From NCBI GenBank assembly GCA_035637115.1, contig DASPXV010000059.1, forward strand, positions 1 to 64,000: DNA of 64,000 nt. Reading direction: 5' to 3'. This document shows positions 49,112 to 57,815 of the stretch, piece after piece. This DNA is from JAICSD01 sp035637115 (GTDB lineage Bacteria > Acidobacteriota > Vicinamibacteria > Vicinamibacterales > 2-12-FULL-66-21). The position numbers and the translations under genes are program-made. The notes under the pieces are model-generated. The model did no database searches. It worked only from the letters and a program-made list of their open reading frames with translations, and was not told the origin of the DNA. The stretch's first letter is position 1, and the number at the start of each line of letters is the position of its first letter.

Positions 49112-51606
49112 AGGCACTCCCGCTCGCCGCGCGGATTTACGTCTGCGCCATCATCGCCATGGGCGCCGGGCTTCTCGCGGCTTTCTTCCCGACCCATTTC
49201 GTCGGCAGTCCGTGGCTCTTCGCCGCGCTGCTGCTCCTGTCGTCGATCACGTCGGTGTTCAAGGTCAACCTGCCGCTCGCACGGCGGTCGTCGACGATGT
49301 CGGTGTCGTACGCGGTCGACTTCGCGTCGCTGCTGCTGCTTGGCCCGAACGAGACGATGATCGTTGCGGCGGCGAGTGCGTTCAGCCAGTGCACGTTCCG
49401 CATCAAGGAGCGCAATCCGATCCATCGCACGCTGTTCAGCATGGCCTGCCTGGTGGTGACGGTGCAGGCGGCAGGCATCGCCTACAAGTGGCTGGGCGGA
49501 CATCCGGGCGCGGTCACCTCCATGGCGATCGCGAAGCCGCTGGTCGGAGCCGCTACGGTTTACTTCCTGTTCAACACGCTGACGGTTGCCACGGCAATTG
49601 CCCTGTCGGTTAAACAGCCGCTGCTGAAAGTCTGGAACGAGAACTTCCTCTGGAGCGCGCCCAGTTATTTCGTCGGTGCGGGCGCGGCCGCGGGAGTCGC
49701 CTGGATTACGAACCTGCAGCAGCAATGGGTCGCGCTGCTGCCGCTGCTCGCGGCGCCGCTGTATCTCACGTATCGCACTTACAAGGTGTATCTCGGGCGC
49801 GTCGAAGACGAGCGGCGCCACACGCAGGAAATGGCGGATCTCCATCTCGCGACGATCGAAGCGCTGGCGCTCGCGATCGATGCGAAGGACCAGACGTCGC
49901 AGCTCCACATCCGCCGCGTGCAGCTCTATGCGGCGGCGCTGGCGCGCGGCCTGGGGATGAACGAGAACGAAATCCAGGGCGTGAAGACGGCCGCGCTGCT
50001 GCACGACATCGGCAAGCTTGCGGTGCCGGAACACATCCTCTCCAAGCCCGGCCCACTCACGCCGGAAGAGTTCCAGAAGATTCGCGCGCATCCGAAAGTC
50101 GGCGCCGATATCGTCAGCTCGGTGCCGTTCCCGTACCCTGTCGCGCCGCTGATCCTCAACCACCACGAGCGCTGGGACGGCAAGGGCTACCCCGCCGGCC
50201 TGAAGGGTGAAGAGATTCCGCTCGGCGCGCGGATCCTGTCGGTCGTTGATTACTTCGACGCGCTGATGGCGGAGCGCCCGTACCACAAGGCGATGACGTC
50301 AGATGCGGCCATCGGGTTGCTGCAGCAGGAGGCGGGGAAGGGCCTCGACCCGCAGGTTGTGAGCATGTTCACCGAGCTCCTGCCGACACTGCAGCAGGAA
50401 GCGCTGACGCTCGATCAGAGCGTGCGCCGCGAGGCGCCGCAGGACAGCAACCCGCACGCGCAGCCGGCGACGGGCCTGGCGCCAGAGCAGTCGAAGAAGA
50501 ACGTTTTCGAGGACATCGCGCTCGCGCACCGCGAGATTTACGCGCTCTACGAGATCGCGCAGGCAATGGGCACCAGCCTCGGCGTCTCCGACACGATGGC
50601 GCTCATTTCCGCGAAGCTGACGAACCTCGTACCGTTCGCGTGCGCGGCACTCTTCCTGTTCGACGAAGAGACGGAGACGCTCCGCTGCCGATTCGCGACC
50701 GGCACGGACGCCGACATCATTCAACAGGTCGCCGTGCACAGCGGGGAAGGGCTGACCGGATGGGTCGCGCGCAACCGCCGCCCGCTGGTCAATGCGCGCC
50801 CGAGCGCGGACCTCGAAGCCGCCGGCCTCGCGCACCTTTCAACGAGCCTGCAATCCGCGCTCGTCTGCCCGCTCATGTTCAACGAGCGGTTCATCGGCAC
50901 GCTCTCGGTCTACCACACCGACGCCGCGTTCTACCGCGACGATCACCGCCGGCTGCTCGACCGCGTATCTGAGCAGGCTGCGGCCGTCATCAACAACTCG
51001 ATGCTGTTCGAGCAGACGCAGGAAGACTCGCTGACAGATCCGCTGACCGGCCTTCCGAACACGCGATTCCTGTTCATGCACCTGACGCGCGAGCTCGCGC
51101 GCGCCGAGCGGCTGAAAGCCGAGGTCTCCCTGATGGTCATGGACCTCGACAACTTCAAGGAGATCAACGACAACCACGGCCACCACGTCGGCGACCGCGC
51201 GCTGTGCGAAGTGGCGCGCGTGCTGCGCGCCGCGATCCGGCCGTACGACATCTGCGTCCGCTACGCGGGTGATGAATTCATCGTCGTGCTCTCGGGCTGC
51301 AGCGCCGACGAGGCGGAGCACAAGCGGCAGGAACTGCAGAAAGCGGTGCAGGACGTCTACTTCGAAGCGCGTCCCGCCAAGCGGCTGCAGCTCGGCATCA
51401 GCATCGGCGCTGCCGTTTTCCCGCAGGATGGGGAATCGTACGAAGCGCTTCTCGCGACGGCGGACAGCCGGATGTACCAGGACAAGTCCGGTCGCAAGCG
51501 CCACACGGGGCGCGACTATCCGCCGACGGCCGTTCTCGCCGGAAACGCCGCGTACTCCGAGCTGACGGACATCGATATTCAGCGGGCCGCCGCCGGCATT
51601 CTCTAG
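49108..51606 (+). CDS. Membrane HD-GYP / GAF / GGDEF signalling protein
   Basis: 832 residues. About seven membrane segments (residues 5-230), then an intact HD-GYP phosphodiesterase (HDIGKLAVPEHIL near residue 299 and HHERWDGKGYPAGLKGE near 355), a GAF sensor domain (residues 470-620), and a GGDEF domain with an AGDEF active site near residue 720 plus VMDLDNFKEINDNHGH. Both c-di-GMP synthesis and breakdown could be encoded. It overlaps the S8 protease stop (ATGA), tying c-di-GMP signalling to that secreted protease and to the sigma-54 activator upstream. Confidence 0.93.
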   Translation: MKALPLAARIYVCAIIAMGAGLLAAFFPTHFVGSPWLFAALLLLSSITSVFKVNLPLARRSSTMSVSYAVDFASLLLLGPNETMIVAAASAFSQCTFRIKERNPIHRTLFSMACLVVTVQAAGIAYKWLGGHPGAVTSMAIAKPLVGAATVYFLFNTLTVATAIALSVKQPLLKVWNENFLWSAPSYFVGAGAAAGVAWITNLQQQWVALLPLLAAPLYLTYRTYKVYLGRVEDERRHTQEMADLHLATIEALALAIDAKDQTSQLHIRRVQLYAAALARGLGMNENEIQGVKTAALLHDIGKLAVPEHILSKPGPLTPEEFQKIRAHPKVGADIVSSVPFPYPVAPLILNHHERWDGKGYPAGLKGEEIPLGARILSVVDYFDALMAERPYHKAMTSDAAIGLLQQEAGKGLDPQVVSMFTELLPTLQQEALTLDQSVRREAPQDSNPHAQPATGLAPEQSKKNVFEDIALAHREIYALYEIAQAMGTSLGVSDTMALISAKLTNLVPFACAALFLFDEETETLRCRFATGTDADIIQQVAVHSGEGLTGWVARNRRPLVNARPSADLEAAGLAHLSTSLQSALVCPLMFNERFIGTLSVYHTDAAFYRDDHRRLLDRVSEQAAAVINNSMLFEQTQEDSLTDPLTGLPNTRFLFMHLTRELARAERLKAEVSLMVMDLDNFKEINDNHGHHVGDRALCEVARVLRAAIRPYDICVRYAGDEFIVVLSGCSADEAEHKRQELQKAVQDVYFEARPAKRLQLGISIGAAVFPQDGESYEALLATADSRMYQDKSGRKRHTGRDYPPTAVLAGNAAYSELTDIDIQRAAAGIL

Positions 51607-51610
51607 CCTG

Positions 51611-52291
51611 TTACCAGTCCTCTGTAACGATTTGGGTGCGGGGTATGCCCAGGCGCATGAGAGCCTGCGGCACGTCGGTGACCATCGACGGCGGGCCGCA
51701 CACGAAACACAGCGTCCTCGGTGTCGCGAGTTCCGCGAGATGCCGGTCCCCCGTCCGGCCGCGGGCATGCCGCCAATCCTTCGCGTCCCCGGTCAGCGTC
51801 AACGTGAGATCCACCTTCCCCTTGTCCGCGAGCGCCCGGAATTCCTCGGCGTATGCGAATTCTTCAGGCGTGCGCGCGGAGTAGACGAGCGCCGGCCGCA
51901 GACGGTGGAGGCGATGGAGGTACTCCCGAATCATCGAACGCACCGGCGCGATGCCGGTGCCTCCGGCGATGAAAAGCAGGCGGTTTTTTACGTCACCCGA
52001 GGGTAGGACGAACCTGCCCGTTGCACCAGTCACGACCAGCGGTGCGCCAGCCTGCAAGTCCGTGACTACCGATCCGAAGCGCGTGGATCCGTCGACCTTC
52101 ACGAGGAATTCGAGAAAGCCATGCTCCGCCGTATCGCGTGGTGCGGAGGCAATCGAGTACGGAGTCAGGTGCTGCTCGTCGATCCCGACAGAGGCGGCCT
52201 GCCCGGCTGCGTAAGGAAATGAGGCGCCATCAAGCGCCACTCGAATCGCGCGGGTCGTCGGTGTCGCGGCCGAATTCGACAGCAGGCGCAC
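51611..52291 (-). CDS. Ferredoxin-NADP+-reductase-type flavin oxidoreductase
   Basis: 226 residues. FAD-binding part with HLTPYSIASAP, FAGGTGIAPVRSMIREYL for NAD(P), then FVCGPPSMV at the C-terminus. It lacks a ferredoxin domain, so it probably passes electrons from NAD(P)H to a separate partner. The GTG start at 52291 lies inside the BON gene (62-nt overlap), so the N-terminus is uncertain. It is convergent with the HD-GYP gene. Confidence 0.84.
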   Translation of the reverse strand: MRLLSNSAATPTTRAIRVALDGASFPYAAGQAASVGIDEQHLTPYSIASAPRDTAEHGFLEFLVKVDGSTRFGSVVTDLQAGAPLVVTGATGRFVLPSGDVKNRLLFIAGGTGIAPVRSMIREYLHRLHRLRPALVYSARTPEEFAYAEEFRALADKGKVDLTLTLTGDAKDWRHARGRTGDRHLAELATPRTLCFVCGPPSMVTDVPQALMRLGIPRTQIVTEDW

Positions 52292-52610
52292 GGGGAAATT
52301 CTATTCTCAACTCCGATTTCACGTCTTTCACGCCCTTCACCCGCCGGGCCGCGGCGATGGCCTGATCGACGTCCGATTGCGATTTGACCGTGCCCGAAAG
52401 CGTAACGACGCCCTGGAATGTCTTCGCGTCGATGCGGAATGGAGCGACTTGCGGATCGTTGAGAAGCGCGATCTTCACCCGCGTCGAGATCGACGCGTCG
52501 TCATGCGTCGCGCTCGTCGTCGCGCCGCATGCGGTGAGGAGGAGGAGGAGCAACAACACTTCCGCCTGAAGGCGGAAGCTACAAGAACCCTTTTCACATA
52601 CCCGTCGCAT
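52230..52610 (-). CDS. BON-domain lipoprotein with repeat-derived signal peptide
   Basis: 126 residues from ATG 52610. The leader MRRVCEKGSCSFRLQAEVLL is followed by LLLLLTACG (lipobox). The residues CSFRLQAE are encoded by a REP-like hairpin, so the n-region of the signal peptide is repeat-derived. The rest is a BON domain (STRVKIALLNDPQVAPFRIDAKTF in part, then VTLSGTVKSQSDVDQAI). BON proteins bind membranes and protect the envelope in stress. It overlaps fabI by 17 nt. Confidence 0.8.
   Translation of the reverse strand: MRRVCEKGSCSFRLQAEVLLLLLLLTACGATTSATHDDASISTRVKIALLNDPQVAPFRIDAKTFQGVVTLSGTVKSQSDVDQAIAAARRVKGVKDVKSELRIEFPRAPAVEFGRDTDDPRDSSGA
52559..52578. repeat. REP-like hairpin element inside the BON lipoprotein gene
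   Basis: CTTCCGCC-TGAA-GGCGGAAG perfect arms, followed by CTACAAG, at the point encoding the end of the signal-peptide n-region. Confidence 0.85.
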
Positions 52611-53367
52611 GGTAGCCACCATCTACCATCAGTACTTCCGCGGTGACCGCGCGGCCCGCATTGCTCAGGAGGAAGATCGCCGCGTCCGCGACTTCAGATG
52701 TATCGATGGTTCGGCGCAGCGGTGCGCGGTCGCGGTACACCTGGAGGATGCTCGAAAAACCGGAGACCCCGGCGGCCGCGAGCGTCTTGATAGGACCGGC
52801 AGAGATCGCGTTCACGCGGATGTTCTTCGGCCCGAGATCCGCGGCGAGGTAGCGCACCGTGGATTCGAGCGCGGCCTTCGCGACGCCCATGACGTTGTAG
52901 TTCTGGAAGACGCGCTCGCTGCCGAGATAGGTGAGCGTCACGATGCTGCCGCCCCCCTTTTTCTCCAGGAGAGGCAGCGCGCCGCGCGAGAGCGCGATCA
53001 ACGAGTAGGCGCTGACGTCGAGCGCGAGCTTGAAACCGTCCCGAGTCGTCTGCACGAATGGATTCGACAGCTCCCCGGGCGGCGCGAATGCCGCACCGTG
53101 CACGACGAAGTCGAGCCCGCCGAAGGTTCGATCGATTTCCTGGAAGACGTTGGCGATCTGCTCGTCGCTGGTCACGTCGAGCGGGAGGACGAGTGGATCC
53201 GACAGGCCCGCGGCGAGGTCGCGGACGTTTTCTTCGAGCCGCTGCCCCTGGAATGTCACCGCGACGCGCGCGCCGGCGTTGGAGGCGGCCTGCGCGATCG
53301 CCCAGGCAATTGAACGTTTGTTGGCGACGCCAACGATGAGGCCGGTCTTGCCGGAAAGGTCCGCCAT
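52594..53367 (-). CDS. fabI: Enoyl-[acyl-carrier-protein] reductase (NADH)
   Basis: Fatty-acid elongation reductase of 257 residues. Opening GLIVGVANKRSIAWAIAQAA, DFVVHGAAFAPP, the catalytic Tyr in VTLTYLGSERV and Lys in NVMGVAKAALE, NAISAGPIKTLAA, and EVLMVDGGYHATGM. Start is the ATG at 53367; the longer frame overlaps the Zn-ribbon gene and reads low-complexity Ala-rich. Downstream gene: BON lipoprotein, overlapping by 17 nt. Confidence 0.95.
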   Translation of the reverse strand: MADLSGKTGLIVGVANKRSIAWAIAQAASNAGARVAVTFQGQRLEENVRDLAAGLSDPLVLPLDVTSDEQIANVFQEIDRTFGGLDFVVHGAAFAPPGELSNPFVQTTRDGFKLALDVSAYSLIALSRGALPLLEKKGGGSIVTLTYLGSERVFQNYNVMGVAKAALESTVRYLAADLGPKNIRVNAISAGPIKTLAAAGVSGFSSILQVYRDRAPLRRTIDTSEVADAAIFLLSNAGRAVTAEVLMVDGGYHATGM

Positions 53368-53377
53368 GGACCCCAGT

Positions 53378-54082
53378 CTACCGCGAACGTTTTCTGGGTC
53401 CGCCCTGCCGATGCTGGTTGCCGCCGCCGGGACCGCGGCCAAAGCCCTGGCCCGGGCCGCGCCCGCCGCCGCGATTGGGGCCGCGGCCAAACCGATGTCC
53501 GCCGGATCCATTTCCGGTGCCGGTGCCACCGCCGCTGCCGCCATGGCCGCGGCCACGGAAGCCGCCGCCGGGACGGCCGCTGTTCTGACGGATGGTGAAT
53601 TCCGGCGCGGGCCGTTCGATCTTGAGGCCTTCCGGACGCGGCAGCTGCGCGCGAATCAGCGGACGATGCACCGGGCCCTCATCGGGCGGAAGCATCTGCA
53701 TCTGGCCATCCTGAGAATCGTCCTGCGAGTCGTCCAATGAATCGTCCTGCGGCTCTTCAGCCTCGCGGCCGTCAGCCGTGTTGAGAGAAACGTCTTCGTC
53801 TTCTGGACTGTCTGCCATCTCGACCTCGTCGAGTACGGGGACACGCGCGGCCGGATCTTCGATCCCAGCGAGCACTTCCTTGTAGAGCGCGCCCGTCGTG
53901 TCCGCCTTCTTCCGGCGCGGCGCCTTGCCGCCCTTGTAGACGTGCTCGGCGTCGCACGTCGTGCATCGTGTCTGTTTCACGTCTTCTTCGATCATCGCGA
54001 CGACGGCGTGATTGGTCACCCGCCGCTCGCGCGGACAGTAGTCGTCCAGAATGTCACCGAGACGCAGCCGGCGCTGCTCCAT
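53378..54082 (-). CDS. Zn-ribbon protein with acidic linker and Gly/Arg-rich tail
   Basis: 234 residues of unknown function. N-terminal Zn knuckle (DYCPRERRVT, RCTTCDAEHVYKGGKAPRRKK), an acidic middle (PEDEDVSLNT, DDSLDDSQDDSQDG), a basic Pro/Arg segment, and a C-terminal 75 residues of Gly/Arg repeats (GGFRGRGHGG, GFGRGPGGGNQHR) like RNA-binding RGG tails. It precedes fabI on the minus strand by 10 nt. RNA binding or condensate formation is only inference. Confidence 0.75.
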   Translation of the reverse strand: MEQRRLRLGDILDDYCPRERRVTNHAVVAMIEEDVKQTRCTTCDAEHVYKGGKAPRRKKADTTGALYKEVLAGIEDPAARVPVLDEVEMADSPEDEDVSLNTADGREAEEPQDDSLDDSQDDSQDGQMQMLPPDEGPVHRPLIRAQLPRPEGLKIERPAPEFTIRQNSGRPGGGFRGRGHGGSGGGTGTGNGSGGHRFGRGPNRGGGRGPGQGFGRGPGGGNQHRQGGPRKRSR

Positions 54083-54197
54083 TACTTACTTCCCCCGAAA
54101 TTGTCCTGAAGATGGGCTGGGATAGACGCGTTGCAGGTACTTCAGTCTAACAGAACGCGTGCCAAAAGCGCAACCCTGGTGGCCGCAACCCCTGCTT
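54083..54197. other. Intergenic gap between S41 protease and Zn-ribbon genes
   Basis: 115 bp, GC-rich with no coding or hairpin feature visible. It probably contains the promoter of the minus-strand Zn-ribbon gene. Confidence 0.4.
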
Positions 54198-55505
54198 TTA
54201 CTTATGCTTGCGGTCGATCCAGGCCAGCGCCCGCTCGAGCGTCGCGTCGTGCCCGGACAGCAGCGACTCGCGCGTGAGATCCACGGGTTCGTCGGGAATC
54301 ACGCCGCGACCTTCGATCCGGACGCCGGTACCAGTAACGAAATCCCCCCACGCATGGATCAATACATCGCCGTTCGGCAGGCGATCGAACAGCGCTGGAA
54401 GCGCCTGCCCCATCGACGTCTGCCCGAACACTCGCGCGCGGCCGATCGACTGCATCCCGCCGCTGAAACATTCGGAGGCGCTGCCCGTCAGGCCGTCCAC
54501 GAGGATCGCGACCGGCCCGTCGTACGGCTCGACGCGCTCGCCCGCCGCGCTCACGAGCCGCGGGTTGGCGTTGAAGCGCAGCGGCTGCGACTGCTTCGTC
54601 GTCATCACGCCGAGCGTCGCGCGCTCCGGAAAGAAATGTCCCGCGAGTCCCATGATCATCGCGGCCAGTCCGCCGGGATTCCCGCGTAGATCGATCACGA
54701 TGCCGTCGGCGCCGCGAAACCGATCCATCGCCGCCTGGAATTCGCGATCCACCGCGGCCATCCAGACGTTGAATCCGATGACGCCCGCCTTATGTCCGCC
54801 CGGAGTTTGCGTCAGCGATGACGACACTCTGACGAACATCGTCGGCAGGCTGCCGACGGTCACCGGCTCGCCGCGCTCGAACTTGCGCTCGATCGTCTTC
54901 TTCACGCTCGCGCCGGATCCGTCGATGAACGTGATCTCCACCGGCGAGTTCGACGGCCCGCGAAGCCGCAACAAGGCCAGGCGCCACGCCTGCAGCTGCG
55001 CGAGCCGCGGAGGCGTCGATTCGGGGATCGTCTCGAGGAACGAAGAGACGGCCGTCGCGTCAATGCGATCCACGATCCAGCCCGGCTTCACGCCCGCGGC
55101 GGCCGCACCACCTTGAGGATCGACGCTCGTCACCACGAGCGTCCGTCCGAGAAGGCGGACGTCAAGGCCTGGCTGACCTCCGAGATCCACGTGGTGCGAC
55201 GGATTGTCGGGCGTCGCTGGAATGACGGCGAAATGCGACAGGCCGAGGCGTCCGAGCATGTCGGCCAGAACCCCGCGAAGATCGCCGGGTGTCTTTGCCT
55301 CTACAGCCTTGGGACGCAGTTCGGCGTTGATGCGATCCCAGTTCGCGCGATCGAACGCGGGATCGAAGTGGCTGTCGCGCACGATCGTCCAGACCGCATC
55401 GAACGTTTCCGCCGCTTTGTAGGTCTCGGCTGCATGGCCGCGGACCGCCGTGAAGAACAAGACCGCGAGCAGCCCGGCCGCCGAGACCGAATGCCGCAAT
55501 CTCAC
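54198..55505 (-). CDS. S41-family (C-terminal processing / tricorn-type) peptidase
   Basis: 435 residues. Signal peptide AAGLLAVLFFTAVRGHA, an N-terminal helical domain (FDAVWTIVRDSHFDPAFD), a PDZ domain (LGGQPGLDVRLLGRTLVVTSV in part), and the S41 core with GIVIDLRGNPGGLA, catalytic Ser in LTGSASECFSGG, and GQTSMGQALP where many relatives have a GKG Lys. The general base may therefore differ from classic CTP. GTG start overlaps the stop of the preceding gene. Confidence 0.9.
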   Translation of the reverse strand: MRLRHSVSAAGLLAVLFFTAVRGHAAETYKAAETFDAVWTIVRDSHFDPAFDRANWDRINAELRPKAVEAKTPGDLRGVLADMLGRLGLSHFAVIPATPDNPSHHVDLGGQPGLDVRLLGRTLVVTSVDPQGGAAAAGVKPGWIVDRIDATAVSSFLETIPESTPPRLAQLQAWRLALLRLRGPSNSPVEITFIDGSGASVKKTIERKFERGEPVTVGSLPTMFVRVSSSLTQTPGGHKAGVIGFNVWMAAVDREFQAAMDRFRGADGIVIDLRGNPGGLAAMIMGLAGHFFPERATLGVMTTKQSQPLRFNANPRLVSAAGERVEPYDGPVAILVDGLTGSASECFSGGMQSIGRARVFGQTSMGQALPALFDRLPNGDVLIHAWGDFVTGTGVRIEGRGVIPDEPVDLTRESLLSGHDATLERALAWIDRKHK

Positions 55506-56266
55506 CTGATAAGCGCCTTGATTGCCGCCGGCGGTTCGAACACCGACGGATCGACCTTGTCGAACTCGACCGAGATCAGCGTGATCATCTGCTCGACGCC
55601 CATGATTTTCTGGGTGACGATCGTCGCCTGCATCAGGTCGCCGAATTTCTTGTATGCACCGTCAATGCTGGTCATCGTCATGGTGCCCATCGGAGACTCG
55701 CGGGTGTTGATCCCGCCCGCGCGAAGTCCCGTCGTCGCATCGTAGAAGTCGAAGTCCTCGACGCCGTCGATGCGCGACAGCGCGACCTTGTAGCACGGAC
55801 GGCCGTCGAACGTCGTTTTCTCGACGGTCTTCACCGTCGGATATTTCTTCGGGTCGCGCAGCTCGCTGTAGAAGTCCGCGTCGAGCTTCGTCTGCGTGAG
55901 CTCCTTGCCGACCTTGAGCATCGGTCCGGTCATCGGGGACACGGACCAGGCATGCGAGCCATCGAAGCCCTCCATGATGTCGCCGATTCCCTGTACGGAC
56001 GTCTTCACGATCACGCGGTCGGGCCCGGTGGCGCCGAACATCTCGATTGGGCCGGAGAGGCCGGATGCAGGCACGGAGAGCGTGCCGGCAGCGTGCATCG
56101 ACTTGTGCGCGAGCACAACCTCACGGCCGCCGATCGCCTTGATGTGGCGATTGATGATCTCGCGCGCATCCGGCAGCGTCTCTGCTGCTGTCTGCGACGT
56201 GGCCGGGGCTTGCGCATAAAACGGCGCGAACAGCAGCGCCGCAGACGCGACGACTCTTAAGAACAT
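55502..56266 (-). CDS. Exported LolA-like / outer-membrane lipoprotein-sorting-type protein
   Basis: 254 residues with signal peptide RVVASAALLFAPFYAQA. The fold prediction from patterns (EIINRHIKAIGGREVVLAHKSM, RVIVKTSVQGIG, GFDGSHAWSVSP, YKVALSRIDG, FYDATTGLRAGG) resembles the half-barrel proteins of LolA/VioE-like families seen in many exported proteins of unknown job. Overlaps the S41 gene by 4 nt, so the two probably act together. Confidence 0.72.
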   Translation of the reverse strand: MFLRVVASAALLFAPFYAQAPATSQTAAETLPDAREIINRHIKAIGGREVVLAHKSMHAAGTLSVPASGLSGPIEMFGATGPDRVIVKTSVQGIGDIMEGFDGSHAWSVSPMTGPMLKVGKELTQTKLDADFYSELRDPKKYPTVKTVEKTTFDGRPCYKVALSRIDGVEDFDFYDATTGLRAGGINTRESPMGTMTMTSIDGAYKKFGDLMQATIVTQKIMGVEQMITLISVEFDKVDPSVFEPPAAIKALIR

Positions 56267-56347
56267 GCAGGAACTCCTGAACGGGCGGGAAGCTCACTAA
56301 GTTTAGCTCAATTCCGCAAACGGAGGGTCGGCTCTCCGGACCCTTGT

Positions 56348-56581
56348 TCAGGATGTAGGCTCTGCTTTGGTTATGTGAGTGACAACGCCGACGACATAGT
56401 GCAGATCGACGAGGTCACCGCTGTCCAGTCCACGCGGGATGGACTCTTTGCCAACGCGGGCGATGCGAACCTGCCCCTGCGGGTCGTCCGGCTCGGTGTA
56501 ATAAACGTCGAGTGACACCTGGCCGTGAATGCTGACCGGCTGGATTTTCTTCACGACAGCCGGTTTCGAGCCCTTGAGCAT
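56348..56581 (-). CDS. Small conserved hypothetical protein
   Basis: 77 residues, MLKGSKPAVVKKIQPVSIHG at the start, no Cys, one acidic-aromatic middle (DVYYTEPDDPQGQVRIARVG). No signal peptide, membrane segment or known motif. It is preceded and followed by other exported unknowns on the same strand. Confidence 0.55.
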   Translation of the reverse strand: MLKGSKPAVVKKIQPVSIHGQVSLDVYYTEPDDPQGQVRIARVGKESIPRGLDSGDLVDLHYVVGVVTHITKAEPTS

Positions 56582-56606
56582 TTCGTCAGTATAGATCCGC
56601 GGCGGT

Positions 56607-57815
56607 TCACCGCTTCCTTCCCTTTACGAAGACATCGACGTTGTCGGGCCGCGGGTTCGAGAAGGACAAACGGATCCTGCCGTCCAGATCCTGGGAGATG
56701 ACGGCAGGGATGGAGCTCGTCGTCAGGTACCACCCGGCGGGCAGGACCATATCATTGCGCGGGCGACCGAAGCTGCGATGCCACATGAGCTGTCCGTCGA
56801 CGAGTGCGTAGCGCGTTGGATCGGTGTAGGTCTCGGAGATTCTGAGACGCACCGACGTGCCTTTCGCCACTGGCGTGAACGGGATGAGCACGAGTTGCGT
56901 GTCGGGATCGACGCGATCGGGGATGTCGATCTTCTCGCGCGCAACGTCCGCGCCCGTCAAGACGCGCGTCTTCAGGACTTCGCCGGTATCGAGGATTCTG
57001 GCCGACGGCTCCGAGACGGTGCTGCCGGTGCGCACGACATTGACGTACTGATGCTCCCCCTCGCGGGACGCTGTGTAGTCGTGGTACAGCGAGAAGGCGT
57101 GCGTCTCGGGCTCCTTCAGGAAATAGACGATCTCTCGATCCTGGAGCGCGCGTTCGGTGACGCGGATCAGGTTCATCGCCTGCTCGCGCGACGGCGCGTC
57201 CGCCATCGGCGGAGTCGGTGCGGCCGCCGGCGGGGCCGCGGAAGACGTGGGCCGCGCTGCAACAGGACGTGCCTTGATGACGAGTGGCGCCTCGACGGGG
57301 TACAGGTTCATGAAGCTTGCGGCGATCCGGCCGTCCGCTTCTTCGATCACTTGCACCGGGACATTCGCCGCCACAAGCTCGTAGTTGCCGGGAAGCACGA
57401 CGGCGTTCCGTTTCACGTCCACGGTCCGCTTGAACACCAGCGTGTCCCCGTCGCGTGAATAAGACTTCGGGTCTTTGAAGGTCTCAACGATCCGCAGACG
57501 CGTCTCGCCCCCTTCGGGCACCGGCCGCGCAAGGTCGATGCGGATGCTGTTCGATGCGATCGCGAACTTGAGCGGGCGACCGGTCAAGATGTCGATCACC
57601 GACACATCACTCGGTCGGTCTTCGCCGGCGATCGCGACAGCAAACGATTTGGCGCCAACCGTCCCCGCCGTCACGTCGTACGTCAAGCGATAGCCCGCCG
57701 TCTCCGGCGCGAGCAACTCGTAGCGCGCGTACTCGTCTTCACCGTGGGTCTGCGCAAAAGAGGACGCGGCCGAGAACATAAACCAAACGGCGAGCACCGG
57801 TTTCATAGTGAACAT
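56607..57815 (-). CDS. Exported protein of unknown function
   Basis: 402 residues from the ATG at 57815 (a second ATG lies three codons later). Signal peptide MKPVLAVWFMFSAASSFAQ. The mature part has two beta-rich regions (RLTYDVTAGTVGAKSFAVAI, ETRLRIVETFKDPKSY repeated later as SVRLRISETYTDPTRY), suggesting an internal duplication of about 200 residues, separated by a Pro/Ala-rich linker (ARPTSSAAPPAAAPTPP). No known domain is recognised. Confidence 0.7.
   Translation of the reverse strand: MFTMKPVLAVWFMFSAASSFAQTHGEDEYARYELLAPETAGYRLTYDVTAGTVGAKSFAVAIAGEDRPSDVSVIDILTGRPLKFAIASNSIRIDLARPVPEGGETRLRIVETFKDPKSYSRDGDTLVFKRTVDVKRNAVVLPGNYELVAANVPVQVIEEADGRIAASFMNLYPVEAPLVIKARPVAARPTSSAAPPAAAPTPPMADAPSREQAMNLIRVTERALQDREIVYFLKEPETHAFSLYHDYTASREGEHQYVNVVRTGSTVSEPSARILDTGEVLKTRVLTGADVAREKIDIPDRVDPDTQLVLIPFTPVAKGTSVRLRISETYTDPTRYALVDGQLMWHRSFGRPRNDMVLPAGWYLTTSSIPAVISQDLDGRIRLSFSNPRPDNVDVFVKGRKR

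Noticed and set aside
48511..50286. Minus-strand 591-residue ORF over the S8 protease and HD-GYP genes
   Set aside because: Its own repeats (VPQTM, etc.) are the mirror of the coding IVWG repeats; the plus strand has intact catalytic motifs.
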